A DNA stretch of 7,982 bases, from NCBI GenBank assembly GCA_024644775.1, contig JAHEHB010000253.1, positions 1 through 7,982 of the forward strand, read 5' to 3'. This DNA comes from Deltaproteobacteria bacterium. Its GTDB lineage: Bacteria; Desulfobacterota; Desulfobacteria; Desulfobacterales; SURF-15. The translations under genes were made by a program, and so were the position numbers. Below the pieces are notes generated by a model that was not told the origin of the DNA, ran no database searches, and saw only the letters and a list, made by a program, of their open reading frames with translations. Of this stretch, positions 1-6,603 are shown one piece after another; within the stretch, counting starts at the first letter, position 1; each line of letters starts with the position of its first letter.

Positions 1-332
1 TAACCTTTTAAACCGATGCTCATCAGCGCTTTTACTTTTGAAGGCGCCGCCGCTACAAACTGCTCCACCAAATCCGGGTCATTGAGCATACGGCCGCTAT
101 CAAGTGTTTTTTCAAAATGCGCTTCGGTGGTGAATTTGTCCGTTGCAAAGGTAAAAAGTCCGCCGGCTAGAGTCGTATTGGTCGCTTTACCTGCGGTGGA
201 TTTGGAAACTACCAGCACTTTTTTTCCATCTTTGGAAGCCGCCAGGGCGGCACTCAGTCCCGCAATGCCGCTGCCGATGATTGAGATGTCCGATTCGACG
301 ATGTGAACATTTTCTTTCATAAAGATCTTCAT
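1..332 (-). CDS. FAD-dependent flavoprotein oxidoreductase, fumarate reductase/aspartate oxidase type (N-terminal fragment)
   Basis: This is the N-terminal part of an FAD-binding flavoprotein; the frame stays open to base 1, so the rest lies outside the window. Starting at the ATG at 320-318, the protein opens with a short leader and then a Rossmann beta-alpha-beta fold, ISIIGSGIAGLSAALAA, with the GxGxxG motif at residues 16-21. It continues with KKVLVVSK and TNTTLAGGLF, the second FAD-contacting segment of the fumarate reductase/succinate dehydrogenase flavoprotein family (FAD_binding_2). The stretch after that (TLDSGRMLNDPDLVEQF) is also typical. Such enzymes oxidise or reduce a C-C bond next to a carboxyl or keto group; the substrate cannot be told from this fragment. 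Two in-frame ATGs are possible, at 332-330 (adds MKIF) and 320-318. Neither has a strong ribosome site; a weak GAAG precedes the second. The gene diverges from the plus-strand SDR. Confidence 0.85.
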   Translation of the reverse strand, partial: MKIFMKENVHIVESDISIIGSGIAGLSAALAASKDGKKVLVVSKSTAGKATNTTLAGGLFTFATDKFTTEAHFEKTLDSGRMLNDPDLVEQFVAAAPSKVKALMSIGLKG

Positions 333-392
333 ATCATTATCTCATTTATTTTGACAAACAAATATGATTCAATTAGTTAAAAAAGGAGCTGA
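333..392. promoter_or_regulatory. Divergent intergenic region between flavoprotein and SDR genes
   Basis: This AT-rich gap of about 60 bp must carry signals for both divergent genes. A perfect TTGACA lies at 351-356, but no good -10 follows at 16-18 bp, and its transcript would start inside the SDR ribosome site. A TATGAT hexamer at 363-368 is a better -10 candidate for the SDR, though its -35 is poor. The region assignment follows from gene orientation; the exact promoters are not resolved. Confidence 0.4.
381..388 (+). promoter_or_regulatory. Ribosome binding site that selects the GTG start of the plus-strand SDR
   Basis: The sequence AAAAGGAG ends four bases before the GTG at 393. The next possible start, an ATG at 402, lies 13 bases away, which is too far, so the GTG is preferred. 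Confidence 0.6.
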
Positions 393-1184
393 GTGCAAAA
401 GATGAGACTTCATAAACAGATTGCCATCGTTACCGGTGGGGGACAGGGAATCGGAAGTAAAATCGCCCTGCGTCTGGCTCAGGAAGGCGCTACGGTTGTT
501 ATCGGCGATATTAACACCCAAGGGGCTGCGGAAACCGTTGAAAAAATTTCCCATGGCTCAAACGGCAAAGCCATTTCCGTTTCGACGGATCTTAACTACG
601 AAGATCAGGTTGTGCGTCTGGTCAACGCAGCCATGGAGATCTCGGGCCGTATCGATATTCTCGTCAACAATTCAGGTATCGCGGGTCCCATGAAAAATAT
701 CGAAGACATTACCGCCAAGGAATGGGATGAAACCATGGCGGTCAATGTTCGGGGGGTGTTTTTCTGCTGCCGGCACACCATCCCGATTATGAAGCGGCAA
801 AAACAGGGAAGTGTCGTCAACATCGCATCGGTTACCGGAAAGCGGGCACTGATCCAGCGAACGCCGTATGCAACCTCTAAAATGGGGGTCATCGGTTTTA
901 CCCGCACGCTGGCTGCAGAGGTAGGGCCATGGAATATTCGTGTCAATGCCGTTTGCCCCGGGGCAGTAGCCGGGCCCCGGCTGGAACAGGTGTTTCAGGG
1001 TATCGTGCGTCATACGGGAAAGAGCCGGGACCAGATCGCAGCAGAACGGGTGGAAAAAACCGCATTGAAACGTTTTGTGGATCCTGAGGATGTAGCGGCA
1101 CTGGTTGCCTTTCTCTGTTCCGAGGATTCAGCCAAGATGACCGGTCAGGATATAAATGTATCCGCAGGATCCGTCATGTTTTAG
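393..1184 (+). CDS. Short-chain dehydrogenase/reductase, FabG-like, probably NAD-dependent
   Basis: A 263-residue classical SDR oxidoreductase, a normal full length for the family. It has the cofactor motif TGGGQGIG at residues 14-21 and an acidic Asp39 at the end of beta-2 (VVIGDIN), which points to NAD(H) rather than NADP(H). It has an NNSG variant of the NNAG motif at 92-95. The catalytic tetrad is complete: Asn118, Ser146, Tyr159 and Lys163 (YATSK). The C-terminal TGQDINVSAG is the usual SDR substrate/cofactor-closing strand. The family interconverts alcohols and ketones; the closest general type is 3-oxoacyl-ACP reductase-like or hydroxyacid/cyclic-alcohol dehydrogenases, and the substrate cannot be read from sequence. 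The divergent flavoprotein suggests a shared oxidative pathway, which is inference. Translation starts at GTG with AAGGAG four bases upstream. The gene looks GC-richer than the kinase block. Confidence 0.92.
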   Translation: MQKMRLHKQIAIVTGGGQGIGSKIALRLAQEGATVVIGDINTQGAAETVEKISHGSNGKAISVSTDLNYEDQVVRLVNAAMEISGRIDILVNNSGIAGPMKNIEDITAKEWDETMAVNVRGVFFCCRHTIPIMKRQKQGSVVNIASVTGKRALIQRTPYATSKMGVIGFTRTLAAEVGPWNIRVNAVCPGAVAGPRLEQVFQGIVRHTGKSRDQIAAERVEKTALKRFVDPEDVAALVAFLCSEDSAKMTGQDINVSAGSVMF

Positions 1185-1257
1185 TTCCGTGCATGCTGTT
1201 TGTTTGACTAAATGGGTCAGACAATTTCGGTTGGGTATTGCGATCGATAGGCGTTTT

Positions 1258-1300
1258 GAGTGTTCAGTGTTCAGCGGCAGGGCTGAACCTCTGAACACTC
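1258..1300. repeat. Two-tier hairpin of TGTTCAG repeats between convergent genes; possible bidirectional terminator
   Basis: GAGTGTTCAG at 1258-1267 is perfectly complementary to CTGAACACTC at 1291-1300. Inside this, GTTCAGC at 1269-1275 pairs with GCTGAAC at 1282-1288, leaving a six-base loop. The left arm is a direct tandem of TGTTCAG (1261-1267 and 1268-1274). It lies between the converging ends of the two SDR genes, so it could stop transcription from both sides. However, no T-run follows it on either strand, so it is not a standard intrinsic terminator. It may instead be a copy of a dispersed palindromic intergenic repeat. Confidence 0.7.
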
Positions 1301-1370
1301 GCATTACCTGAGGCGTCGAAACAATGATCAACGGTGATTCAAAGTTGAAGGGAATTTCAAACCATCCCCC

Positions 1371-2114
1371 TCACTGAGGCCGACGCATGAGGCTAAAACT
1401 CTGGGCGGTCGGGCCGGTATCGGGCTGGGTAGCTAAGAATAACGCAAGTGGTGTCACATCCTCCGGCGTTTTAATCCATTCACTGTCGATGGCAAAAACA
1501 GTGTGGTTTGTCTGTGTTTGATCGGCGGTCAAAGTGGTTTCGACCGGCCCCGGAATCAGTTCGTTTACGGTAATCTTATGTTGCCAAAGCTCCTGGGCAA
1601 GGACCTTGGTCAGCGCCCACAGCCCAGCTTTTGAAGCAGAATAGGCAGAGCTTCCCACATGCCCCCGATGCCCAACACCGGAGCCTACCGTTATGATTTT
1701 CCCCCTACCCCTCTGCTTGAGGTGGGGAATGGCGGCTTTCGCACAATAATAGGCGCCGACAAGATTGACTTCCACGGTAGCCAGCCAGTCTTCGACGACA
1801 CTTTCTTCCACGGTCCGGCGGTCGTAATTTGCCCCGGCGTTGATGACCAGAATGTCGACACCTCCAAAGGTTTGAGCCGTTTTTTTAAACATCTGCTCAA
1901 CAGATTCTCGATCCGTCGCGTCGGTCTGCACGGCCAGTGCCCTGCCACCTCTCTCCTCGATTGTTTTAACAGTTTCTTCGATTTCGGTTACTGTTCGAGA
2001 CGCGCAGCAGACAACAGCCCCGGCCTCTGCATAAGCCAAAGCAATGGCCTTGCCGATTCCTCTGCCCGAACCCGTTACAACTGCAACCGTACCCTCCAGT
2101 GCTTTTTTCGTCAT
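1371..2114 (-). CDS. Short-chain dehydrogenase/reductase, probably NADP-dependent
   Basis: A 247-residue classical SDR. Numbered from the ATG at 2114, it has TGSGRGIG at 14-21. Ser39-Arg40 (CASRT) after beta-2 favours NADP(H). The NNAG motif is altered to INAG at 91-94. Asn117, Ser145, Tyr158 and Lys162 (YSASK) form a complete active site. It ends with QSFSLMRRP, a tail common in FabG-like reductases. The substrate is unknown; a ketone or 3-oxoacyl thioester reduction is the general family reaction. The ATG at 2114 is chosen over an upstream GTG-type extension because AAAGGAG lies eight bases before it. The gene follows the kinase by 49 bp on the same strand, so read-through is possible, but its own strong ribosome site and higher apparent GC content are also compatible with an independent unit. 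It converges on the plus-strand SDR. Confidence 0.92.
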   Translation of the reverse strand: MTKKALEGTVAVVTGSGRGIGKAIALAYAEAGAVVCCASRTVTEIEETVKTIEERGGRALAVQTDATDRESVEQMFKKTAQTFGGVDILVINAGANYDRRTVEESVVEDWLATVEVNLVGAYYCAKAAIPHLKQRGRGKIITVGSGVGHRGHVGSSAYSASKAGLWALTKVLAQELWQHKITVNELIPGPVETTLTADQTQTNHTVFAIDSEWIKTPEDVTPLALFLATQPDTGPTAQSFSLMRRPQ

Positions 2115-2122
2115 AATGCAGT

Positions 2123-2129
2123 CTCCTTT
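2123..2129 (-). promoter_or_regulatory. Ribosome binding site fixing the start of the minus-strand SDR
   Basis: AAAGGAG on the minus strand, eight bases before the ATG at 2114. It excludes a nine-residue upstream extension of the reading frame, which would place this site inside the coding region. Confidence 0.75.
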
Positions 2130-2163
2130 GTTTGGTATCAATCGGATGAACGTTTTGGTGCGC

Positions 2164-5106
2164 TTACTGTTTTTTGTTTAGCGCTTCATGAACGATTTTT
2201 GGCATTTGTCTGACGTCGTATGGCTTTCTAATGATACCCCCAACATACGTTTCGAGGGTCTCTCCTACAGCCCCATTCGTGGAATACCCGCTCGAAATTA
2301 TAACGTTTTCATGAGGGTTAATTTTGATTATCTCCTCGATACAGCGCTTACCACCCATCCCCGGCATTATAAGATCTACAATAATGAGGGAGATCTCCTC
2401 TTTTTTTTCCCGATAGATTTCCAATGCACTCTCACCGTCATTGGCAGTCAGCACATTATAGCCGGCCTTTGATAGAATTTCCTTACCAAGATTTTGGTTG
2501 GAAGATTCATCATCGACCAGCAAAATTGTCTCAAACCCCCCAACGAAAATTTCTTCCTCTAATTCTTCCGATATAACTTTTTTCTTTATTACCGGTTCCA
2601 CGACCGGGAAATAGATGTTGAATATTGTACCCTTATTCATTTCACTTGAGCATGTAACGTATCCGCCATGGTTTTTTACGATGCCGTAGACCATCGAGAG
2701 ACCCAACCCAGTGCCCTTCCCTATCTCTTTTGTAGTATAAAAGGGCTCAAAAATATGCTCCATGGTTCTTCTATCCATACCGGAACCTGTATCGGAGAAC
2801 TGAAGGAGGACATACTCACCGGGTTTGGCACCCACATGTTTTTTGGTAAAACCCTCATCTAACGTGATGTTTTCCGTTTTAATAACCAGTTTTCCACCTT
2901 CCGGCATCGCATCCCTTGAATTTACAGAAAGGTTCATCATAATCTGGAGCAGTTGGGCCGAATCGGCATTGATGATACGCAACTTTTCTTCCAGATTGAG
3001 TTCAATGTCGATCATTTTAGGGATAGTGCTTCTGAGTAGTCTCTCAACCTGTATTATTTCTTGGTTAATATTGACCGGTGTAAGCTTGCTCTCTACTTTG
3101 CGACTGAAAGTAAGAAGTTGCTCTGTCAGTTTACCAGCTCTCTGTGCTGCGTTTTCAATCTCCTTCAAATTTTTAAATTCGGGATCTTTCTTTTGCTTAC
3201 CAAAAAGAAGCAACTGTGAGTAACCCTGTATGGCCTGAAGAAGATTATTGAAATCATGGGCAATGCCTCCGGCTAAGGTTCCAATCGCTTCCATCTTCTG
3301 AGCTTGCAGTAATTGGCTCTCAAGCTGTTTCCTTTCCGTAATATCCCTGGCAATCCCTTGTGTCCCTATAAAGGTATTCGTCTCGGGTTCGTCCGTACTA
3401 TACAACCCCTCTGCGGAAATCATGAAATACCGGACGCTACTGTCGGCTGGAATAACCGATCTAATCTTGTTTAGAAGTCTAATCTCGAATCCGTTCGTGG
3501 CTCTGGATCCCGTTCTTCTTTCGTTGATCCGATGATTCGCCTGCGGTCTATCTTGAGGAGAAACGATTTCAATGATATGTGTTCCCAGCAATTCATCTTG
3601 GCTGTATCCGTAACGGGTGACGGCATCGTTGATAAACGTGATCTTTTCAAACTTGTCAAGACGATAGACAATATCAGGAATGGCTTTCATTATTGACTTA
3701 AGCCTGCCTTCGCTCGCTTTTAGGCTGACAAGTGCCTGCTCCTTTTGTTTTCTGGCAGACTTTTCATTGTACCAATATTTTAGTATCATAAGGGCTGCGA
3801 AATTGGTGGCCAGAACCATGATGGGGAAAAGGGGCGAAAGTAGAATACCATGGGACTTTAAGAACCATGTGGAACCGTACCAACAGCCCAAAAGGCCGAA
3901 TATCAAGATTGTGCAATTCGACAAAGGCCCTAACCACGCAATCGCGAAGCTGGAAATAAACCCTACGATTAAAATTGCTGAGAGTCCCGAGATAGTTGCC
4001 CAGTGGGGTCTGGAGAAAGAATCACCTTGCAATATGTTATCAACTACGGTCGCATGGATCTCAAGGTCCGGATAGACCGAATCGATAGGGGTTTGTTCGT
4101 ACCCTCCCAGGCCCGTAGCAGAGCTTCCTATGAATACAATCTTCCCTTTGAGCTTTTCTTTAGTGATAAGACCGTTAAGGATATCTCCGGCTGAGATATA
4201 GTTAAATGACTTTCCCTTTCCACGATAATTAATCAACATATTGCACTTGGAATCAACAGGGATGTGGATCTCATCAAGATAAATCGATTTTATCCCGTAA
4301 CGGCCTATTTTTATAAAAACCTGTTTGGTACCCAAGGTTTGCATCAGCGTCGCCAAGGCGAGGCTTGGAAAAAATTCTCCGTGGTATTCTATAAGCAGGG
4401 TGGCCCGCCTCAATACACCGTCTATGTCCGGAGTGGCATTAAGAAAACCCCCATAAGAAACCGATTTCGAAATCGGATTGATACTACAAATAACATCCGA
4501 CGCGCTGAAAAGTGAATGTGATGCGGTTTCTCTTTGGGGGGCATTGAACCAGGCCACACTCAAGGACTGTAACAGGCAGTTTCGACTCTTTTGGTTTTGC
4601 TTGTGAAAGAGAAATTTATATCCCAACACAAAGGGTCCGCTGGACAACGTACTGGCAAAGATCTTATCGTGATCCATCATATCTTCTGGAAGACCTTTAA
4701 ACTCCACGTTGATTTGTCTGTTCCGTAACAATTCCGACCGTAGTGTGACAGGAGAGGTTCTATCCGGTTCAGGAAAAAGCATGTCAATGCCTACGCTCGT
4801 CGCGCCCGAATCTTTTATTTTCTGCAATAGAAGTGCCAGGCGGTTTCTTGGCCACGGCCATTGCCCAAATCCGGATAAACTGCTTTCGTCTATATCGACA
4901 ATAACCAGATCCCCGATTGGCTGGCGATGCCCCACCGATATCGTCAACATGTCGCCGATTTTGTTTTCCAGATAAATAAAAAAATTGGGCTGATAGAAAT
5001 GTAGGATTGCGAATAGTATCGTAATAAAAAAGCCTATAAACGCAACCAGCAACGTTCCTTTTCGATTCCTTTTCGGTTGCCGTTTGAGGCTTTTTATGCG
5101 GCTCAA
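2164..5106 (-). CDS. CHASE2-PAS hybrid sensor histidine kinase with C-terminal receiver domain
   Basis: A 980-residue inner-membrane sensor kinase. Numbering is from the TTG at 5106. A basic N-terminus and one transmembrane helix (about 18-36) lead to a periplasmic CHASE2 sensor (about 45-370; DLVIVDIDESSL, WPWPR, GIDMLFPE). Three closely spaced helices follow (about 374-445). Next come a PAS domain (about 470-590, ending ARDITERK), a HisKA domain with the phosphorylated His617 in GGIAHDFNN, and an HATPase_c domain. The latter has the N box around Asn725-Asn729, DTGSGMD at 772-778, FEPFYTTK and GKGTGLGL. The receiver domain (about 860-975) has the acidic pair Asp865-Asp866, phosphoacceptor Asp911 (VDLIMPG) and Lys961 in RKPYD. 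No output or HPt domain is present, so signal is likely passed elsewhere or damped by the receiver. The gene lies 77 bp after the OmpA lipoprotein gene. Another TTG at 5121 would add five residues. Confidence 0.95.
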   Translation of the reverse strand: MSRIKSLKRQPKRNRKGTLLVAFIGFFITILFAILHFYQPNFFIYLENKIGDMLTISVGHRQPIGDLVIVDIDESSLSGFGQWPWPRNRLALLLQKIKDSGATSVGIDMLFPEPDRTSPVTLRSELLRNRQINVEFKGLPEDMMDHDKIFASTLSSGPFVLGYKFLFHKQNQKSRNCLLQSLSVAWFNAPQRETASHSLFSASDVICSINPISKSVSYGGFLNATPDIDGVLRRATLLIEYHGEFFPSLALATLMQTLGTKQVFIKIGRYGIKSIYLDEIHIPVDSKCNMLINYRGKGKSFNYISAGDILNGLITKEKLKGKIVFIGSSATGLGGYEQTPIDSVYPDLEIHATVVDNILQGDSFSRPHWATISGLSAILIVGFISSFAIAWLGPLSNCTILIFGLLGCWYGSTWFLKSHGILLSPLFPIMVLATNFAALMILKYWYNEKSARKQKEQALVSLKASEGRLKSIMKAIPDIVYRLDKFEKITFINDAVTRYGYSQDELLGTHIIEIVSPQDRPQANHRINERRTGSRATNGFEIRLLNKIRSVIPADSSVRYFMISAEGLYSTDEPETNTFIGTQGIARDITERKQLESQLLQAQKMEAIGTLAGGIAHDFNNLLQAIQGYSQLLLFGKQKKDPEFKNLKEIENAAQRAGKLTEQLLTFSRKVESKLTPVNINQEIIQVERLLRSTIPKMIDIELNLEEKLRIINADSAQLLQIMMNLSVNSRDAMPEGGKLVIKTENITLDEGFTKKHVGAKPGEYVLLQFSDTGSGMDRRTMEHIFEPFYTTKEIGKGTGLGLSMVYGIVKNHGGYVTCSSEMNKGTIFNIYFPVVEPVIKKKVISEELEEEIFVGGFETILLVDDESSNQNLGKEILSKAGYNVLTANDGESALEIYREKKEEISLIIVDLIMPGMGGKRCIEEIIKINPHENVIISSGYSTNGAVGETLETYVGGIIRKPYDVRQMPKIVHEALNKKQ

Positions 5107-5119
5107 GTTATGTCCCCCC
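5104..5119 (-). promoter_or_regulatory. G-rich ribosome site and TTG start of the sensor kinase
   Basis: On the minus strand, GGGGGGA (5119-5113) is followed after six bases by TTG (5106-5104). The next in-frame ATG lies well past the first transmembrane helix, so a non-ATG start is required. The in-frame TTG at 5121 overlaps the G run and has only a poorly placed AAGGTG upstream. Confidence 0.55.
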
Positions 5120-5183
5120 AAACACCTTAAAAATCATGACAATCAAGATAAGCGACCGGCCAGCCTGGCGGTAAGCCCAGCAT

Positions 5184-5819
5184 CTACCTGACAATGATTT
5201 CCACACGGCGGTTCAGAGGTTCGAAAACGTTATCCTCAGTAATTATAAGAGGATTTTCTTCGCCATGGGACGTTATTTCCAAGATTTTAGGGTCAGCCCC
5301 ATTGGAAATTAATCGCGCTGCTACTGCAAAAGCTCTCCTCCTGGAAAGCTTGAAATTGTACTCTTTCTCACCCGCGGTATCCGTATGACCTGCAACGCTG
5401 ATATCTACTGAACGCCTTTCCCTGATGGCCTTAAGGATTTGGGGTAATAAGTTGCGGGATTGTTCAGTAAGTATCGTAGAGTCAAATTCAAAATATATGA
5501 TGTAACGAAGGGGAGACTCCGGTTGTGCCTCAAGGACAGGGCCAAAGGTATCAAGAATCTCTTTTTCAGCCATTTTGAATGGAAGGCTAGGGGGTTGTTC
5601 CGCACTTTTAACCTCTAAGGCCTGTCCAGCTTGATCAATTATAGTCGTTCCCTTTGGATTGGAGACAATGATTTGGCCTACTTTTCCGTCAGGGTCGGGC
5701 AACAATACAAATAGATTTTGTTGAGTTTGTAGAGTTTGTAGATTCTGTTGTTTGCTTGCACACCCACTAATAAAAAATAGGGCGAGACAAGAAATGACAA
5801 TGCATTTTTTTTTTGCCAC
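5184..5819 (-). CDS. OmpA-family peptidoglycan-binding outer-membrane lipoprotein
   Basis: A 211-residue lipoprotein, numbered from the GTG at 5819. Lysines 3-5 and a hydrophobic stretch end in a lipobox, ISGC, with the lipidated Cys20. The residue after Cys is Ala rather than Asp, which favours outer-membrane sorting. A Gln-rich linker (24-35) precedes a small conserved segment (LFVLLPDPDGKVGQIIVSN). The OmpA C-terminal domain covers about 104-211, with YFEFDS, GHTDTAG, LSRRRA, HGEENP and the final NRRVEIIV. Asp147 and Arg162 occupy the positions that bind diaminopimelate in peptidoglycan. It should anchor the outer membrane to the cell wall. The N-terminal segment resembles, from memory, OmpA proteins encoded beside FecR and CHASE2 genes, which fits its neighbours. 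A longer GTG at 5861 is possible, but its leader adds residues before the signal peptide and lacks a good ribosome site. Confidence 0.92.
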   Translation of the reverse strand: MAKKKCIVISCLALFFISGCASKQQNLQTLQTQQNLFVLLPDPDGKVGQIIVSNPKGTTIIDQAGQALEVKSAEQPPSLPFKMAEKEILDTFGPVLEAQPESPLRYIIYFEFDSTILTEQSRNLLPQILKAIRERRSVDISVAGHTDTAGEKEYNFKLSRRRAFAVAARLISNGADPKILEITSHGEENPLIITEDNVFEPLNRRVEIIVR

Positions 5820-5821
5820 AT
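5805..5821 (-). promoter_or_regulatory. Overlapping ATG/GTG starts followed by a 10-base A tract
   Basis: On the minus strand an ATG (5821-5819) overlaps a GTG (5819-5817) by one base, and both precede a run of ten A (5814-5805). With ten A, only the GTG reads into the lipoprotein; with eight or eleven A, the ATG would. AAAGGG (5831-5826) lies six bases from the GTG and four from the ATG. The tract is visible; a role in slippage is inference. Confidence 0.5.
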
Positions 5822-5911
5822 GAGGCCCTTTCTCCGAAGTGAAATAGCCCGTATGAATCACAACACCGATTTCCTAAGAGACCCTGTTCCTCCACTGAAG
5901 CTATGGCGTGT

Positions 5912-6364
5912 CTAATCTCCCTTAATCTTTGCAACAAAACGGGTTCCGCGGATGCCTATGGTAGCAACCGGTGTTGTAAAATGCACCGACTCAGGGGATA
6001 GTTTACCAATCTGCCCCGAGAAATAGGCGACGGTCCCTCTGATCATTCTGGTGACGATGGAAAGTTTGCCTTCTGCAGGAGAAAAGTTGAAAGTATCGAT
6101 CACAATCTCACTGCCGGGTCCAAGGGTCAAGATCGTATCATCTCTTAAGATTACCCCGATACTACCTCCTAACCCAGTTTTCAAAATATCTCCCTGAATG
6201 AGCTTCAGGCCTATCTTAGCGCTCAGGGTCTTACCTTTCCTGAGGATGAAGGCGGTTTTTTTAACTGTTCTAACGCTGCCGATTGTTTCGGTTTCGGCTA
6301 AGGCAAAATGGCTGGAGGTAGCAACTATCAACACTCCAGCGAGAAACGCGATCAGTGCTCTCAC
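5912..6364 (-). CDS. Short secreted FecR-domain periplasmic protein
   Basis: A 150-residue protein with a Sec signal peptide: Arg2, a hydrophobic core, and an ALA cleavage site after residue 23. The mature part is almost entirely a FecR domain (PF04773-type). It opens with GSVRTVKKTAFILRKGK and continues through GDILKTGLGGSIGVILRDDT and LGPGSEIVID. The hallmark near the end is TPVATIGIRGTRF (131-143). Unlike the iron-dicitrate anti-sigma FecR, it has no cytoplasmic anti-sigma region and no transmembrane anchor, and no FecI-like sigma factor is nearby. It is therefore likely a soluble periplasmic partner of the CHASE2 kinase rather than an iron regulator. The short length matches what I recall for FecR proteins of FecR-OmpA-CHASE2 clusters. 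The GTG at 6364 is the only usable start: an in-frame TGA lies just upstream, and GGAG is five bases before it. It is the first gene of the block. Confidence 0.9.
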   Translation of the reverse strand: MRALIAFLAGVLIVATSSHFALAETETIGSVRTVKKTAFILRKGKTLSAKIGLKLIQGDILKTGLGGSIGVILRDDTILTLGPGSEIVIDTFNFSPAEGKLSIVTRMIRGTVAYFSGQIGKLSPESVHFTTPVATIGIRGTRFVAKIKGD

Positions 6365-6603
6365 ATTTTCTCCATATCAGTAATGAAATTCGCTCAGATA
6401 CATACTAAGATACTACAAAAATGGGATAAAAGCCAGAGGTAATTCATATTCCAGTTTTAATGGAACCGGCACGAAGAGAAGATAGGATGGATAATAGATG
6501 ATATCGATGAGATCGACCGACTTCGTCTTACAGGTGTTTTACTTATTCATGTTCGGGTTTGTGTAAAAAATCAGAATGACTTCCAGAGACTCGAGTTCGA
6601 TTA
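6365..6603. other. Intergenic region upstream of the FecR-OmpA-kinase block
   Basis: A 239 bp AT-rich gap after the glycosyltransferase gene on the same strand. It should hold the promoter of the FecR-led block, but no good sigma-70 or sigma-54 promoter is recognisable. TAGTAT hexamers on the minus strand, about 30-45 bases before the GTG, are weak -10 candidates. It contains a small inverted repeat, TTCCA-7-TGGAA (6449-6465), and another, TCGAT-3-ATCGA (6504-6516). A T6 run on the minus strand (around 6565-6570) has no clear hairpin before it. Confidence 0.35.

Noticed and set aside
351..379. A sigma-70 promoter built on the perfect TTGACA at 351-356
   Set aside because: The hexamer at the right distance (TAGTTA) matches poorly, and transcription would begin inside or after the SDR ribosome site.
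1659..2213. A 184-codon plus-strand reading frame opposite the second SDR
   Set aside because: It is antisense to a gene with full catalytic motifs, and its own translation shows no domain or ribosome site.
3680..4075. A 131-codon plus-strand reading frame opposite the CHASE2 membrane region
   Set aside because: It mirrors hydrophobic codons of the kinase on the other strand and has no independent coding evidence.
5159..5169. Small hairpin GCCA-3-TGGC between the OmpA and kinase genes as a terminator
   Set aside because: The stem is only four pairs and no T-run follows directly, so read-through into the kinase gene is more likely.
5912..6364. FecR gene as a truncated iron-citrate regulator pseudogene
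   Set aside because: It has an intact signal peptide and a complete FecR motif set, and no continuation of the domain is visible in other frames downstream. The length suits the short secreted subfamily.
6363..6375. A four-codon upstream frame (Met-Glu-Lys-Met-stop) overlapping the FecR GTG
   Set aside because: It has no ribosome site of its own; its GAG is simply the Shine-Dalgarno of the FecR gene.
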